A stretch of DNA of 34,269 nucleotides, taken from assembly GCA_015680685.1 (NCBI GenBank), contig MNCI01022277.1, forward strand, positions 290,959 through 325,227. The letters are read 5' to 3'. Both the position numbers and the translations under genes were made by a program. The DNA is from Gnetum montanum (lineage: Eukaryota > Streptophyta > Gnetopsida > Gnetales > Gnetaceae). This document shows positions 1 to 10,101 of the stretch, piece after piece (positions within the stretch are counted from its first letter, which is position 1; every line of letters starts with the position of its first letter). The notes under the pieces are model-generated. The model did not search any database, was not told where the DNA came from, and saw only the letters and a program-made list of their open reading frames with translations.

Positions 1-262
1 CCTTTTCCTCTTAGCTTAGATTAGTTAATATTATTTTCCATTGCCATCAGGAGTAGCATAGAATTAGGAACACATCATACACCTCATCTAGACTAAACCA
101 TACGTGACATATGCAAAACTAGTCTAGATGGGAAGACAGCGAACTGCGACCTAAGGCTAACTATCTAGATGCCACAACTAGTCCATCTGCGGAGTTCGAC
201 CGGATCGCACGTGCGACGCTCGTTTCGTATGGTTGAGTGTAGGGGTACCTCGCCACTCATCA
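1..262 (+). mobile_element. 3' end of an Athila-type LTR (fragment)
   Basis: The last 75 or so bases match the end of the Athila 5' LTR at 9876-9952: both contain GGTGTAGGGGTACCT-like sequence (here GAGTGTAGGGGTACCT) shortly before the terminus, and this copy ends in the canonical CA. No primer site follows; the next base is inside a different (Tat, B-type) LTR, so this is the right-hand edge of an insertion whose remainder lies left of the window. It keeps many CpGs where the copy at 9876-9952 has TpG or CpA, so it is the younger of the two. Whether it is a solo LTR or the 3' LTR of a full element cannot be seen. Confidence 0.75.
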
Positions 263-741
263 ATGTGTAACTTGAAAACAATGTTTATAGCGTAAAATAT
301 TGAATATTATATGTGAGGAATGAAAATGATGTAAAATGAAATGATAAGCAAGAGAAGGAAGTAAAATGTGGTTAAGAAATGCACTACTTTCAAGGCTATG
401 GCTTTACTTTATCAGAGTATATACAATTGGTTGCACGTTGCTAGGTAGCACAGACATCCCAAAAGTAACCAAATACGTTCAAAGCAAGCCAACTATGTGC
501 TTGAACATGGATTCACAAGTTAAAAATGCAAAATTCTATAGAGGTAATGAAAAAGAGATAACATGATGCAAAATGGTAATGTGAATTATTTTGCTAATAG
601 GTTTTTGAATTGCCAACAAAAAATGCCAACAATGCTCAGAATTGCCAACTATGCGCAAAGCTACTCAAAATTGCCAACTGAGCCAATTTTTTGCTAACCA
701 ATGCCAAAATTTGCCAACCCTTTGAGCATTGCTCATTGAGG

Positions 742-749
742 TATTTCTA
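742..749 (-). promoter_or_regulatory. decayed TATA box of LTR E
   Basis: The plus strand reads tatttcta where LTRs A, C and D read tatttata. The surrounding TGAGCA--CTCAT-GAGG context aligns with 31840-31880 of LTR C. One substitution breaks the box, so transcription from this LTR is unlikely. Confidence 0.55.
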
Positions 750-924
750 GGACTAGGAACATGCGAAAGATATGGTCTGGACGCTGCATGTCTTGGACCT
801 GCAGATGTTGACGTGTCTGTGCTGCATGGACATGCAAAGCTGATTGATGAGCCTTCTACATTGCAATTACACTATTAGAATTAGAGACGTTGGGATTAGG
901 TGTGCCATCAATGCAGATAAGGAA

Positions 925-1725
925 TGAAGCACACTGATGTAGCGTAGCCACCTACAACGTTGTGCTACACTGTGGAGCGTAGCCATGTTAGCGTAGCATA
1001 GCTGCTTGCTCCACTATGCTACGCCCAAGCACCTACTACGTTGTGCTATGCTATGGAGCATAGCCATGTTGGCATAGCATAGCTACTTGCTACGCTATGC
1101 TATGTTGGATAGCATAGTATGTTTAGCGTAGTGTAGCTACTTGCTATGCTATGTAGCATAGCATAGTGTAACCACCAATTCAGGTAAAGCTAATTGCGAG
1201 TGCTGAAAGCCTTTGAAGTATTTTGGCAAGCTCTGCATGTTTGCTACACTATGCTATGCTACGTAGCATAGCATAACATAGCAGCTAGCCTTAGCTATGA
1301 TTTTCATTACAAACACTTTTTTGAAAATCATGTTGACAATCTGCAACCTTTGCTCTTTGCGACGTGAAGCTTAAGAACTTGCTGATCCTGCATCTTGATA
1401 TGTCCTTCTATGTTTCTTGCATCATTGCTATGTTGTGTTATGCTATGTAGCATAGCAGCCAACATAGCCTACTTTTTGCTTGATCTGCTACTTTTCTAAT
1501 AAGAGGAGCTTTGCCGAAGGACTCGAAGTTAAGCGAAGAAACTAGTTTTGAAGGCTGGAAGTGCTTGCTCAGTGCAATTGACATCACTAAGTAAGCTGGG
1601 CCTTTCTGACATGCTTTCTATGCTGCATAGTGTAGCATAGCGTAGCACTTTATCCTACAACTATTTTCTGAGGCCTGCTACGCTACATAGCGTAGTGTAG
1701 CATAGCAAACTTCTTGACTAGAAAA
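925..1725. repeat. cluster of GCATAGC/GCTATGC palindromes in U3 of LTR E
   Basis: Dozens of copies of gtagc, catagc and their complements form many short inverted repeats. Clear examples are CTACGCTA-CA-TAGCGTAG at 1678-1695 and TGCTATG-TAG-CATAGCA at 1441-1457. Spacing is irregular, so it is not a simple satellite. The same class of motif fills U3 of LTR B and, in a CpG-rich form, U3 of LTR D. Function unknown; a transcription-factor array or hairpin-rich enhancer are inferences. Confidence 0.8.
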
Positions 1726-1981
1726 CTTGCTAAATTGTTTTGTGTAGCCTGAGCACTGCCAACAACCCCATGCATTACTTCTAAGTAGACTATCAGCTAG
1801 AGAAACTACCCAGGTGGACAAGCTAGTGAGTCCATTGGGCCTGTCAACACTAGAAGTAGAAAATTTGCTGAACTAGATAGTCTAAACTCAGAGCTTCCAT
1901 TTTCTGCCAAACTACCATGATGCTGCCTGAATTTCAAGGACCCGGTGAAGTAAGAATGCCTTGAAAATTTAGGGTGTTTCA

Positions 1982-2572
1982 ATGGGTAAGTAGGTACTTA
2001 GCATTTTTTTGGTTAAGGGAAAGTCTTAGTCATGTAGTTTCTTCCCAATTGGGGCATGGATTAAGGGGCACGCAAGGCTTAGGATCCTTTGGGAGGCTAT
2101 TGGCTTCAACCACTCATTTGGGTGTGTTAGCCTTAGGAATTGCATTGGTTACCATAGGTGTACCACCAAGAAACTCCACCTATAACACTTGATCCATGTC
2201 TATGTTGTAGGTAGCTAGAGGGGGAATGTTATCACTATGGATGATAACTTGACCACCTTCATATGGAAGGTATATTTCATGATGGATGGGAGAGGAGACA
2301 GCTCATAGTTGGGCTAGCCAAGGCCTACCTAGGATCAGGTTAAAACCTAGCATCTCCTCGATGATAGTGAAATCTGCACTAGTGGAGAATTGCTCTCCTG
2401 CCATGAAGGCTAAGTTGATTGTACCCCTAGTAGTGACATGTGATCCATTAAATGATTTTAGACACATGATTTTGGTTGGCCTGATTTCATCTATCAGGCC
2501 TAGCTTGCTGATGATAGAGTATAGGACTACATTTGTCGCTACATCATCATCAACATGCACTCTACGAATCAT
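1982..2572 (-). pseudogene. Tat element A protease (retropepsin) remnant
   Basis: The clearest stretch is 2572-2303, which contains VHVDDDVATNV, the position of the aspartic protease active site, and FNLILGRPWLAQL, the conserved ILGRPWL motif near the end of the domain. Element B has VHIDDGATTNV and FNLILGRSWLAQL at the same places, so this family appears to use DDG rather than DTG or DSG, and copy A has lost the glycine. Downstream the frame continues with stops toward LNPCPNWEE near 2060, matching the element B tail near 25400, and ends at LTR E. It would cleave the Gag-Pol polyprotein. The domain is intact in layout but broken by stops and by the active-site change. Confidence 0.8.
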
Positions 2573-5428
2573 ACACTATTCAACATGTATGCTAATGGAT
2601 AGTGGAGCTATAGTGACCTCCTCTCATTCTGGGTTGACCTTGATTGCATCGTTGCAAAATGCTAGGGATGTTGAACCCAATACTTATGGTGCAAGGGGCA
2701 ATATCATTGCATGAATGGTGTTCTCATTTGTATGATGTCCTCTGTAATAGGAATGAAGGCCAACATCCAGGCCAACACTTGGCACTGAGAAAATGAGATC
2801 ATGACTAGGTCATACAAGCTCAACATTTTGTTCTTTTACTTAAGTGATTGTTTCACTTGGGTTAGTGTAGCTACGAAGTCCTTCCCATTAGCCATTGTGT
2901 TGGCCTTGACTTCCTCCATGTGACTTGAGAGATGGATCTGTCCTGGAGGGGACTTGGGCTTGGCTTACTTGGCTTGCTTGGGGGTAGGAACCCTAGTGTT
3001 TGGTTATTGCTTGCTAGTTGTGGCCTTTTCTTCAGCCATGGGGGTTGCAAGGTCTCATTCATCCTCTTGTGCTACCATTTGGTAGGCCTACCCAAGTTGC
3101 TAGTGAGGTTAACCCTTGAAGGAGGAGTGACCAAGGCATTGCCCACTATTGGGCTTTGGATAGGTGAGGGGCCATCATGTTGTGGCACCCTTATAGAAAA
3201 TGGTGGTTTAGGAGTTTTTGTGGGGCCAACTTGTTGTGGTACCTTGATGACAAAAGGTTTCTTATTAGTAGTAGTTGTGTCATGCTAGTTTAACATCTTA
3301 GTGGATGATTGCTATGGGACATTTACCACAAAGTGTGTTGTGGGTGCCTGATGTTGCACTTTGATAACAGAAGGGGATCTCTTCCTTATGGAGGCTAAGG
3401 GGATCCTTGCCTTGGAGGAAAGTGAATCAGAAAAGGTTGTTGCATAGGTTTAGACTTGCCACTTATGCTGATGGAGTTTATCATGTAGGGGGCATCATCT
3501 ACATTAGATTGGCTCACTATGTTGAGCACTAGTTGGTCCCATGCTATCATTCTTTGTAGGTCATCTTGTAAAGCACAACAATTATCCATACTATGATCAA
3601 ACATCTCATGGTAATGACAATATTGGTCTAGCTTGAATTATTATGGGACCAAGGGCTCATTTGGTACTACTGAGGTGGGGTTCCTTAGTAGTTCACAATA
3701 CTTGTCATGTTTTTGGTAGGCAATCTCCAGTAAGTATTTGTATTAGATTTTCCTAGCTTTTAGGAATTTCTCCAGTAGTTCAAAGGGTTCCATTGGTAGC
3801 AGTGTATACTTTGAGTGATCCTTGCACTTAAAGTTGGGACTTAGGGGAGCCCCTACTGATGTAGGCAAGCTAGTGCTAGAGTTAACAACTTTGTGACTTG
3901 GGGCCTTAGGTTGCTTGGCTATCAAACCTTGGTTGGTTTCTTTTGTGCTTGTGGCCACAATTCCCACAATTGCATTTTTCTTATAGGCATGTTGGTTTCT
4001 ATAGGCCATGTAGGCTGGGTCATTACTATCTTGGGCTACCTCTTCTATGCCTTTCATTTGGGAAAAAGCTTGGCTGAGAGACTTTGAGGCTAGGTAATAT
4101 AGTTTTGACTTGATGAAGTCATTCACTACATCCTTGAAGATCACCAGTAGGTGCATCTCTGCTATGGGGTCACATATTTCTCTCACTGTAGCATTCCAAT
4201 GTTAGAGGAATTTTGGCACTAGCTCTAGGGGACCCTACTTAACTTTTATGAGTTGGTTAAGGGTTGCTTTTGGCTTCAAGTTGTACCAAAAGTGTGTCAC
4301 AAACTAGCTTATGAGATCCTTCAAAGAAGAGATTGAGGCCTTGGGTAGCACATGATACCAGTATAAGGCCTTGCTAGTGAGTGACATGAGGAACATGTGA
4401 ATGATGGCATGTGGCTAGGCTTGAAGGAGTAGGCACTTGGATTGAAATGTGACAAGTTATGCATTGGGATACCCTTTACCATTGTACTTGGTAAGTTGAG
4501 GTAGCTGGAACCTAGTTGGAAGAGTCAAGGGTAGGACCATAGGACTTATGAAGTCATCCTAGTAGAAGTCCACCACCTTGATGCTTTTTGAGAAGGTAGC
4601 CTTGAGTTGGTTGATCTCCTCTATCAACCTTTGAATTATCTAGAATGCCTAATCCAAGCTTAGGGATATGTCAACTGATTACATTGGCTAGGTTTGTACT
4701 AGTTGCATAACATAGGGTTGGATTGTTGGTTGCAAATTTTTCCAATTTAACATCATAGAAAATGGTCGTTGCTGGTTTGATGTTGTAGTGGATTGGTTTA
4801 GTTGATGTGTTGGCTGAGGGATGGGTGCAAGGACCAAGGTGAACCACACATGAGTGGGCTAGATGAATGCCATGGGCATTGATGAGACAAGCATGACATA
4901 GGATGTCTGAATCATCTAGGGTTGGTAGGTGACCCTTGCATGAGCATAGGGTTGAACAAATGTAGTGATCACTTGTAAGGAAGGTTGAATTGGCATGGTT
5001 ACCATATCAAAGAGGATGGATGGACCAAACTAATGAGGGGTTGTACTAGGAAGCAGTTGTTGGAAGATGGTGTAGAGAGGGCTCTCACATTTAGAGCGGG
5101 CCTCAAAATCATCTTCTTCCTCGTATGAGGCTTCCTCGTAGGTTTTTCTTGCATCATGCTCATTTGCATAGATGAGTTGGAACAATAGCTAGTGGTAGGA
5201 CTCTATGAGTGGGACTATGTTGAACAAGGAGGGGTTGTACTCTTGTCCATCCTAGTGGACTCGTTTGTAGTCCTATTTTAGCTCCATGTCAAGGCAATCC
5301 ACTGGTAATCTTCCTTGGATTTTGGCACAAATAATATTGTATTGTTTGTGGCTTAGTGCAGCATGCTTTGGGTGGATCATGATGTCAAATATGTTAGACA
5401 CCAATGTGGAAGGTTGATCCAAATTCAT
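2573..5428 (-). pseudogene. Tat element A Gag remnant
   Basis: The reading frame begins with ATG at 5428-5426 and continues with mostly TAG/TAA stops that would be CAG/CAA. The capsid-like part is near 4600-4000 and includes LPQLTKYNGKGYPNA and DFIKSKLYYLASKSLSQAF (4186-3743 is the longest open stretch); element B has matching text at 22890-23340. A zinc-binding motif of the type CxxHxxxxHxxxxC, seen as CHYHEMFDHSMDNC near 3625-3580, is followed by DDLQRMI as in other Tat Gags. A proline/glutamine-rich linker lies between about 5100 and 4650. Gag would form the virus-like particle in the cytoplasm. It is non-functional because of at least a dozen stops. Confidence 0.8.
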
Positions 5429-5439
5429 GTTCATAGATT

Positions 5440-5730
5440 GAGTTGTGAGAGCTGCTATTTACAAAAAATAGCTAACTCTAAAAACTATAGAAAAATGACT
5501 AAGTCTACAGGTAGTAGAAAAATGGCTAAGTATAAAAATGTATAAAAATAGCTAGGTGTAAAAATGTAGAAAAATGGCCAACTATGGAAACTGCAAAAAA
5601 TTTACTAAGTGTAAAACTATAGAAAATTTGGCTAAGTAGGAAAATGGAAAAAAAGTGCTAATTTTGGAAATGTAGAAAAAAATGCTAACTATGAAAGGTG
5701 CTAAAAATGGCTAACTCTAGTGCTACATTC
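5440..5730. repeat. degenerate 28-34 bp repeats in the leader of element A
   Basis: About ten imperfect units of the form atgtagaaaaatggctaactatgaa-like sequence (A-rich core aaaaatggcta) run head to tail just upstream of gag on the minus-strand element. The same words occur as tgccaactatgcaaaa in parts of LTR E near 600-720. No coding potential is evident. Confidence 0.65.
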
Positions 5731-5910
5731 ACTATGCTAGAGTCAACTACACTCTTCCAAGCATGTGAATTTTGGTTAAGTGTTGAAGATACGCGTTGGA
5801 TTTTGTCCGGTGGGGTTCCAGGGGAACTAAAAATGGGGTCCAATCTACACCAACCTATGGTGGAGAGAGCACGTAGAACAACAATCAAAAAATGCAAAAG
5901 AAATGGTGAG

Positions 5911-5928
5911 TCCCTCCTTCTAGTGCCA
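5911..5928 (-). other. primer binding site of element A
   Basis: On the minus strand TGGCACTAGAAGGAGGGA starts five bases after the LTR end. Element B has TGGTACTGGAAGGAGGGA seven bases after its LTR end. Both are explained by decay of TGGCGCCGGAAGGAGGGA. A TGG start matches the CCA end of a tRNA, but I could not assign the tRNA species. Confidence 0.65.
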
Positions 5929-6527
5929 AAAACTGCAACGATTGAAAATGTTGATGGTTGGAATCACTAAGGGATCAATGGATGCATAACCTTAACCCTA
6001 CCTTCATGTGAGGGCCTTGTTGGAAATGGAGGTGAACATCCCTAAATGGCCTTACCAATCAAATAGGAACTTTGTCGGTTGCAACTGGGGTGATGGGTGC
6101 AACCAAGAGGTGGCATGGTTAGCTGAAATGCAAATGCAAGTGACATGAAACAGTACTAAGCGTCAAAGTCATGCTTCATAGTGCTAAGTGTAGAGCATAG
6201 CCATAGAATGGGGGCATGTGTATCCAAGGGTTTCAATTGAAATGAGGGTATCAACCCATGAAGAATACCACATGAGCTTAGTAAAGCATGAAAATGCATA
6301 AAAATGTGCAAAAAGATGCAAGAAAAATGCAAGAAAATTCTAGAAAAGAGAGAGAGAGAAGTGGAACACCACCCTAAATGGGAGTGTAGTTAACTCCAAA
6401 AGGATCTCAAAAGGTACATGGTGCATAATAGGTGTAGTGGGAGTGTAGTCATAGTATTAGTGATGTCGGGCCATGAAGTTGGATGCTTGCCATGATGAAC
6501 CATGCCTGATGGGTTGGCCACTAAAGT

Positions 6528-6690
6528 GTACCATGCAGTGCAGGGATGCCATGGGATGGCTATGTACCATGCACTGTAGGGTTGCAATGGGACCATGATG
6601 TACTATGTGGTGTAGGGATTCCATGGGACCATAGTGTACCATGTGATGCAGGGAGCCATGGGGCCGCTATGTACTATGTAGTGTAGCTAT
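6528..6690. repeat. about 41-bp tandem repeat in LTR A
   Basis: Four degenerate units share tgtaccatg, gtgtaggg and ccatgggaccat words in the same order. It lies downstream of the TATA box, so it would be transcribed with R/U5. The open frames across it on the minus strand are products of the repeat and not a gene. Confidence 0.7.
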
Positions 6691-6836
6691 GCCTCTCTAC
6701 TGGTGTGGTGTGCTCTAGTCTCGTTAGCCCATGGAGATAAGTGCCAAGATGCCAAATGCCAGATAAAAGTGCTAACTTCTAATAACTTGAAAAAATGAAA
6801 GGCCCCCTAACCCCTAATACCTTAGGGAACAAGGGG

Positions 6837-6844
6837 TATTTATA
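6837..6844 (-). promoter_or_regulatory. TATA box of LTR A
   Basis: Minus strand CCCTATAAATACCCC, the same context as in LTR B (CCTATAAATACCCT at 20575) and LTR C. Position within the LTR fits a U3/R border a little downstream. Confidence 0.75.
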
Positions 6845-7484
6845 GGGCTAGGGTTAACCCAAATTAAGGATTAGGTGCCACATGGCAATGTTGTAGGTGG
6901 GACTACAAGAAAAATTCAAAAAAAATTCTTAGTCCAAAGGTGACTAGAAAAGTTCAAAAATTTTCTAACTCTGGCTACTACACTTGCCTCATGTTTTGCA
7001 TGGGACACAGGACTCAACAGTTAGAAAAAATTTTGTCAAACTAGTATCCTATGCTAGCAACACTAGCTATGCTCTAGAGCATCGCAGGGTCAATTGGAGC
7101 ATAGCACAACACCTTGAAAAATTCTACAAAATTACCCATTTATGTGTTGGCTACACTTGATACACTCTAGAGAATAGTAGAGCATAGTATCTATAGTGTC
7201 GAGCATAATAGCCATAGTGCCAAAGTGTAGTATATACAATGCCAAAGCATAGTAGCTACAGTGCCAAAGCATAGCAAAACACTCAGAAAAAATTCTGCAA
7301 ATATTAACCTTGTTTGAACACTTATCCAAAATTGCAAAAGATTGGCCACTGAAGCTGACTACACTCTATTGCAGTGGAGAGCATGGTCTTACCACTTAGA
7401 AAAATTTGCGAAAAGTTCCATCGTTCTAACACTTAGCCAAATTTGCAATCGAGATGCTGAGTCTTGAAATTTTGTGGTGTTTCA

Positions 7485-8870
7485 GTAACCCTTGCACCTT
7501 CACCTAGAAACAAAGATCACTCAATATCATCATCATAATCATATAAGATTCTAAATCCATGGGGATCTATGTCTGCTACACACAAAGCAATAGGTCTCTA
7601 CATTGTTTGCAACATCTTCTTATTATGTTATTGACCTTTATCCTTCATATCATATAAATGCATTGATTCTTCAAAACCATATAATCTACCTGAATTAGAT
7701 GGAAGATTTATTTGAGCAGCCAAAAAATTACAATCTTCATCATGGCTTTTTCCATCTCTAATATGCATTAATACTTTCCTAAATATTTGTTGTTGAGGAT
7801 TCGTTACAAACTAATAATAAACTACATATAAAATAACAAACTTATTAAATGATTGCCCGACCTCTATAATATTGAGATCCTTGGATGCATAAGGCACAAC
7901 ATCAAGCACAGAAGGAAGTTGACCCAAATCACCTGTCAATATAATTGATCTTCCTCCAAAAGTTTCATTATGATGCTCTGGAAAAATTTCTCTTAGTCAT
8001 CTATAAATGTGTTGTAATAATTATTTTTCCACAAAACTCATTTCATCAATTATTATATATCTTACCTAATGACAGTCAATGTTGTATACTTATCTTTGTA
8101 GAGGAAGAGAGTTCTTTGTAGGCATCTATTCTAATGCTTAAACTAGAATGAATGGTTGCTACATTAATTTTAAATGTTGTAGCTCTTGTGGGTACCATGA
8201 TAAGTAAAGCATTATGTTTTTCATGGCAGTATTTCATGAAAGCATTAATAAGCATACCTATGAGAAATGAGTTTCTTGTAGCAACTATTCCCTATATAAT
8301 CATTCATAAAGGGGAAATAACTTCATACATTGACTATGAAAACATCATGTGCCCTACAATTTTATTACAGCATTTCTTTTACTTTTCACCTAGATTATCA
8401 AAATCATAAGCACTATAGTCATGATCAATAACAATCATAGAGCAAGATGATTTATTCTTGGCAATAAAGCTTGTAGGAAACTTTGCAACATCCTCTTCTA
8501 GACACTATAACATCCAATCATGCATTCTATCAACATCCTATAGGTCAAGCATCTCCAATTATGTTCTCTAAAAATGGTCTGGTCATAAGGGATGACTTTT
8601 TAGGATTTCAAAATCATATTTCTCATGATCTTGCATATGGGGAGTTACATCTACAAATTATCTTTCTTCCTCTAAAGCTTGCTATAATTCTTCTTTAGTA
8701 TTAATCTCTAATGCTACATTTAGATGTTGAATGGACAACCACTTCATTTCAATCTCCTCATCATTAGAACTAAGATCTCACTTCACATCTATAAATGGAT
8801 AATCCAACAACAACATAGCCCAAGAGTATTCAATCCATTTTTTTCCCTTACTTCAATGGGATGAGAAACT
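7485..8870 (-). pseudogene. PIF1-like DNA helicase remnant (Helitron type)
   Basis: Reading the minus strand from about 8870: a Helitron-helicase-like lead-in (VDVTPHMQDHEKYDFEIL, then HDWMLQCLEEDVAKFPTSF), PLWMIIQGIVATRNSFLIG at 8309-8253 where PIF1 has the Walker A GTAGTGKS, then LIMVPTRATTFKINVATIHS, IIIDEMSFVE (Walker B, near 8050), IILTGDLGQLPSV (motif III, near 7945-7915), and finally GARVT directly at the LTR of element A. PIF1-type proteins continue after GARVM, so the C-terminal end has been separated by the insertion. Walker A has lost its lysine (GKS to RNS), and frameshifts lie between motifs. No Rep/HUH domain or Helitron ends were found, so the Helitron link is by similarity only. 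Confidence 0.8.
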
Positions 8871-8989
8871 TTGGATAATCTCTAATAATAGCATCTAGCT
8901 TTAGGTTGCAATTTTACTCTTTAAAAGCTTACAACAATGATACACCCTCCATTGGAAGTAAACATTTCTAATATATATTAATAAGAGTT

Positions 8990-9952
8990 GTGTAGTTTTT
9001 AGCTTTGATGAACATCAAAGCATCACATCAATGGGCCCCCATTAATGTGGCCTCATCGATGGGATCCTATTTATGTGGTGTTTCCCCATCAATAGGGTTG
9101 CATCGACGTAGCATTTGCTACATCTATAGGGCCCCATCAACGTAGTCCTATATAAACAATTATAAATATAAGCTCAAAACCATGTGTGTGGACATCCAAG
9201 TCATTGAAGTAGTAAAGCTCTTGAAATTTGTCCATTTGAAAATTAGAATATTTCTCTAATTTCCCACAATAGGAGTTAGAAAGTATATGGATCTTTATTC
9301 AAGCACTATTATACCTGAACCACACTAGTGTGTATGACAATAAAGACAAGCCTTTTGATCAAACCTTGAAACACTTAGAATAGATTACTAATTTATTTAT
9401 GAATTTATTGTTTTCATTAATTATGCCATTAATTAAGCTAAATTAGACATTAAGAAATTAGTTAATTAATTAAGCTAGATAGATTAAACATATAAGTATG
9501 ACCAGTTCAAGCATAAACACATATTCACTTGGTAATCCTCGCAGCATTATTAATTGGTGTAGCTAGTAGCGTAAGCACTTGGTAACCTAGTAGTGGATAC
9601 ATGGGTTCAAGATGTGTATAGAAAGTTGAACCAAATGCTTATGTTAGGACTAGTTAGAGACTAGTTAGTTAGTTAAATTAAATTAGTTATTAAATTACTT
9701 CATCTATCTACTTTAAAGCACCAAAGAACATAAGACACAAAATAATAAAAATCATATGCCTCGATTACACTCAACCATACCATGTGCATCACAAGTGTAA
9801 TTCAGAAGAAAATGAATGATCATTAGTACAAGGATGATTTCCTAGAATACTAGTGTACCAAAAACTATAAAGTCCATGGAATTTGACCAAATTGTGCATG
9901 AACGCTTCATGATTCATATGGTTGGGTGTAGGGGTACCTTGATCACTCGTTA
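8990..9952 (+). mobile_element. 5' LTR of the Athila-like element (left edge uncertain)
   Basis: The right edge at 9952 is set by the primer site that follows and by alignment with the LTR end at 1-262; the terminal CA has become TA. A TATA box lies at 9149-9156. The left edge is placed only roughly: the helicase frame fades near 8870 and a TGTGTAG occurs near 8990. A stretch of related GGGCCCCATCAA-like words at 9030-9145 lies just upstream of the TATA box. T/A-rich runs of taattaattaagc occupy 9400-9480. Confidence 0.65.
9149..9156 (+). promoter_or_regulatory. TATA box of the Athila-like LTR
   Basis: TATATAAA within gtcctatataaacaattat, about 800 bases before the LTR end. Position and sequence fit an LTR core promoter; no flanking signal was recognised. 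Confidence 0.55.
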
Positions 9953-9972
9953 TTGGCATCGTTGCTAAGGAC
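9953..9972 (+). other. primer binding site of the Athila-like element
   Basis: TTGGCATCGTTGCTAAGGAC directly after the LTR. Athila-type elements typically have a TGGCGCCGTTGCCGGGG site, complementary to the 3' end of a tRNA (usually given as Asp). Every difference is a C-to-T or G-to-A transition, so this is a decayed form of that site. Confidence 0.8.
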
Positions 9973-10101
9973 TCTATTTGTTGAAATGTGTGCTATCTAG
10001 GATTGTTGAATATCATTAATATTATTGGAAACACCTCAAGGTTAACATCATTCTCAAATTATATAATTACAAAAGCACATTAATTATTTTTTTTTTATAA
10101 A

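Larger units (their letters stand above)
263..1981 (-). mobile_element. B-type Tat LTR (LTR E), 3' end missing
   Basis: Read on the minus strand it begins at 1981 with TGAAACACCC and runs parallel to the LTR of element B (19530-21212): same start, same CTTCACC-GGTC block, same palindrome-rich U3, and a decayed TATA box. The R/U5 part matches LTR C (compare 360-480 with 31540-31640). The last 200 bases or so of U5, including the block shared by the other Tat LTRs, are missing because the Athila LTR was inserted at 262/263. It differs strongly from the LTR of element A after the first 20 bases and has no polypurine tract next to its start, so it is more likely a separate insertion into element A than the 3' LTR of A. 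Confidence 0.8.
1982..7484 (-). mobile_element. Tat-lineage Ty3/gypsy element A, partial
   Basis: Order on the minus strand: 5' LTR (7484-5934), primer site, repeat-rich leader, gag with zinc-binding motif, protease; then it is cut at 1981 by LTR E. No RT, RNase H or integrase is present in the window. Its protein remnants align over their length with those of element B on the plus strand, but the LTR differs, so A and B are sister subfamilies. Its 5' LTR begins exactly where a helicase reading frame stops; the adjacent bases gtaac (7485-7489) would be one half of the target duplication. Confidence 0.8.
5934..7484 (-). mobile_element. 5' LTR of Tat element A
   Basis: Minus-strand limits are TGAAACACCAC (starting at 7484) and CGTTGCA (ending at 5934), followed by the primer site. 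Length is 1551 bp. It holds a TATA box (6844-6837) and the U5 block shared with LTRs B, C and D (6038-6073). U3 has a loose repeat of ccaaagcatagtagctacag-like units at 7170-7275 instead of the dense palindromes of B-type LTRs. R/U5 has its own tandem repeat (6528-6690). Confidence 0.85.

Noticed and set aside
366-566. 66-codon plus-strand frame
   Set aside because: Lies in the U5/R part of LTR E (minus) and has no protein features.
2286-2714. 142-codon plus-strand frame
   Set aside because: Complement of the element A protease on the minus strand, which has clear family motifs.
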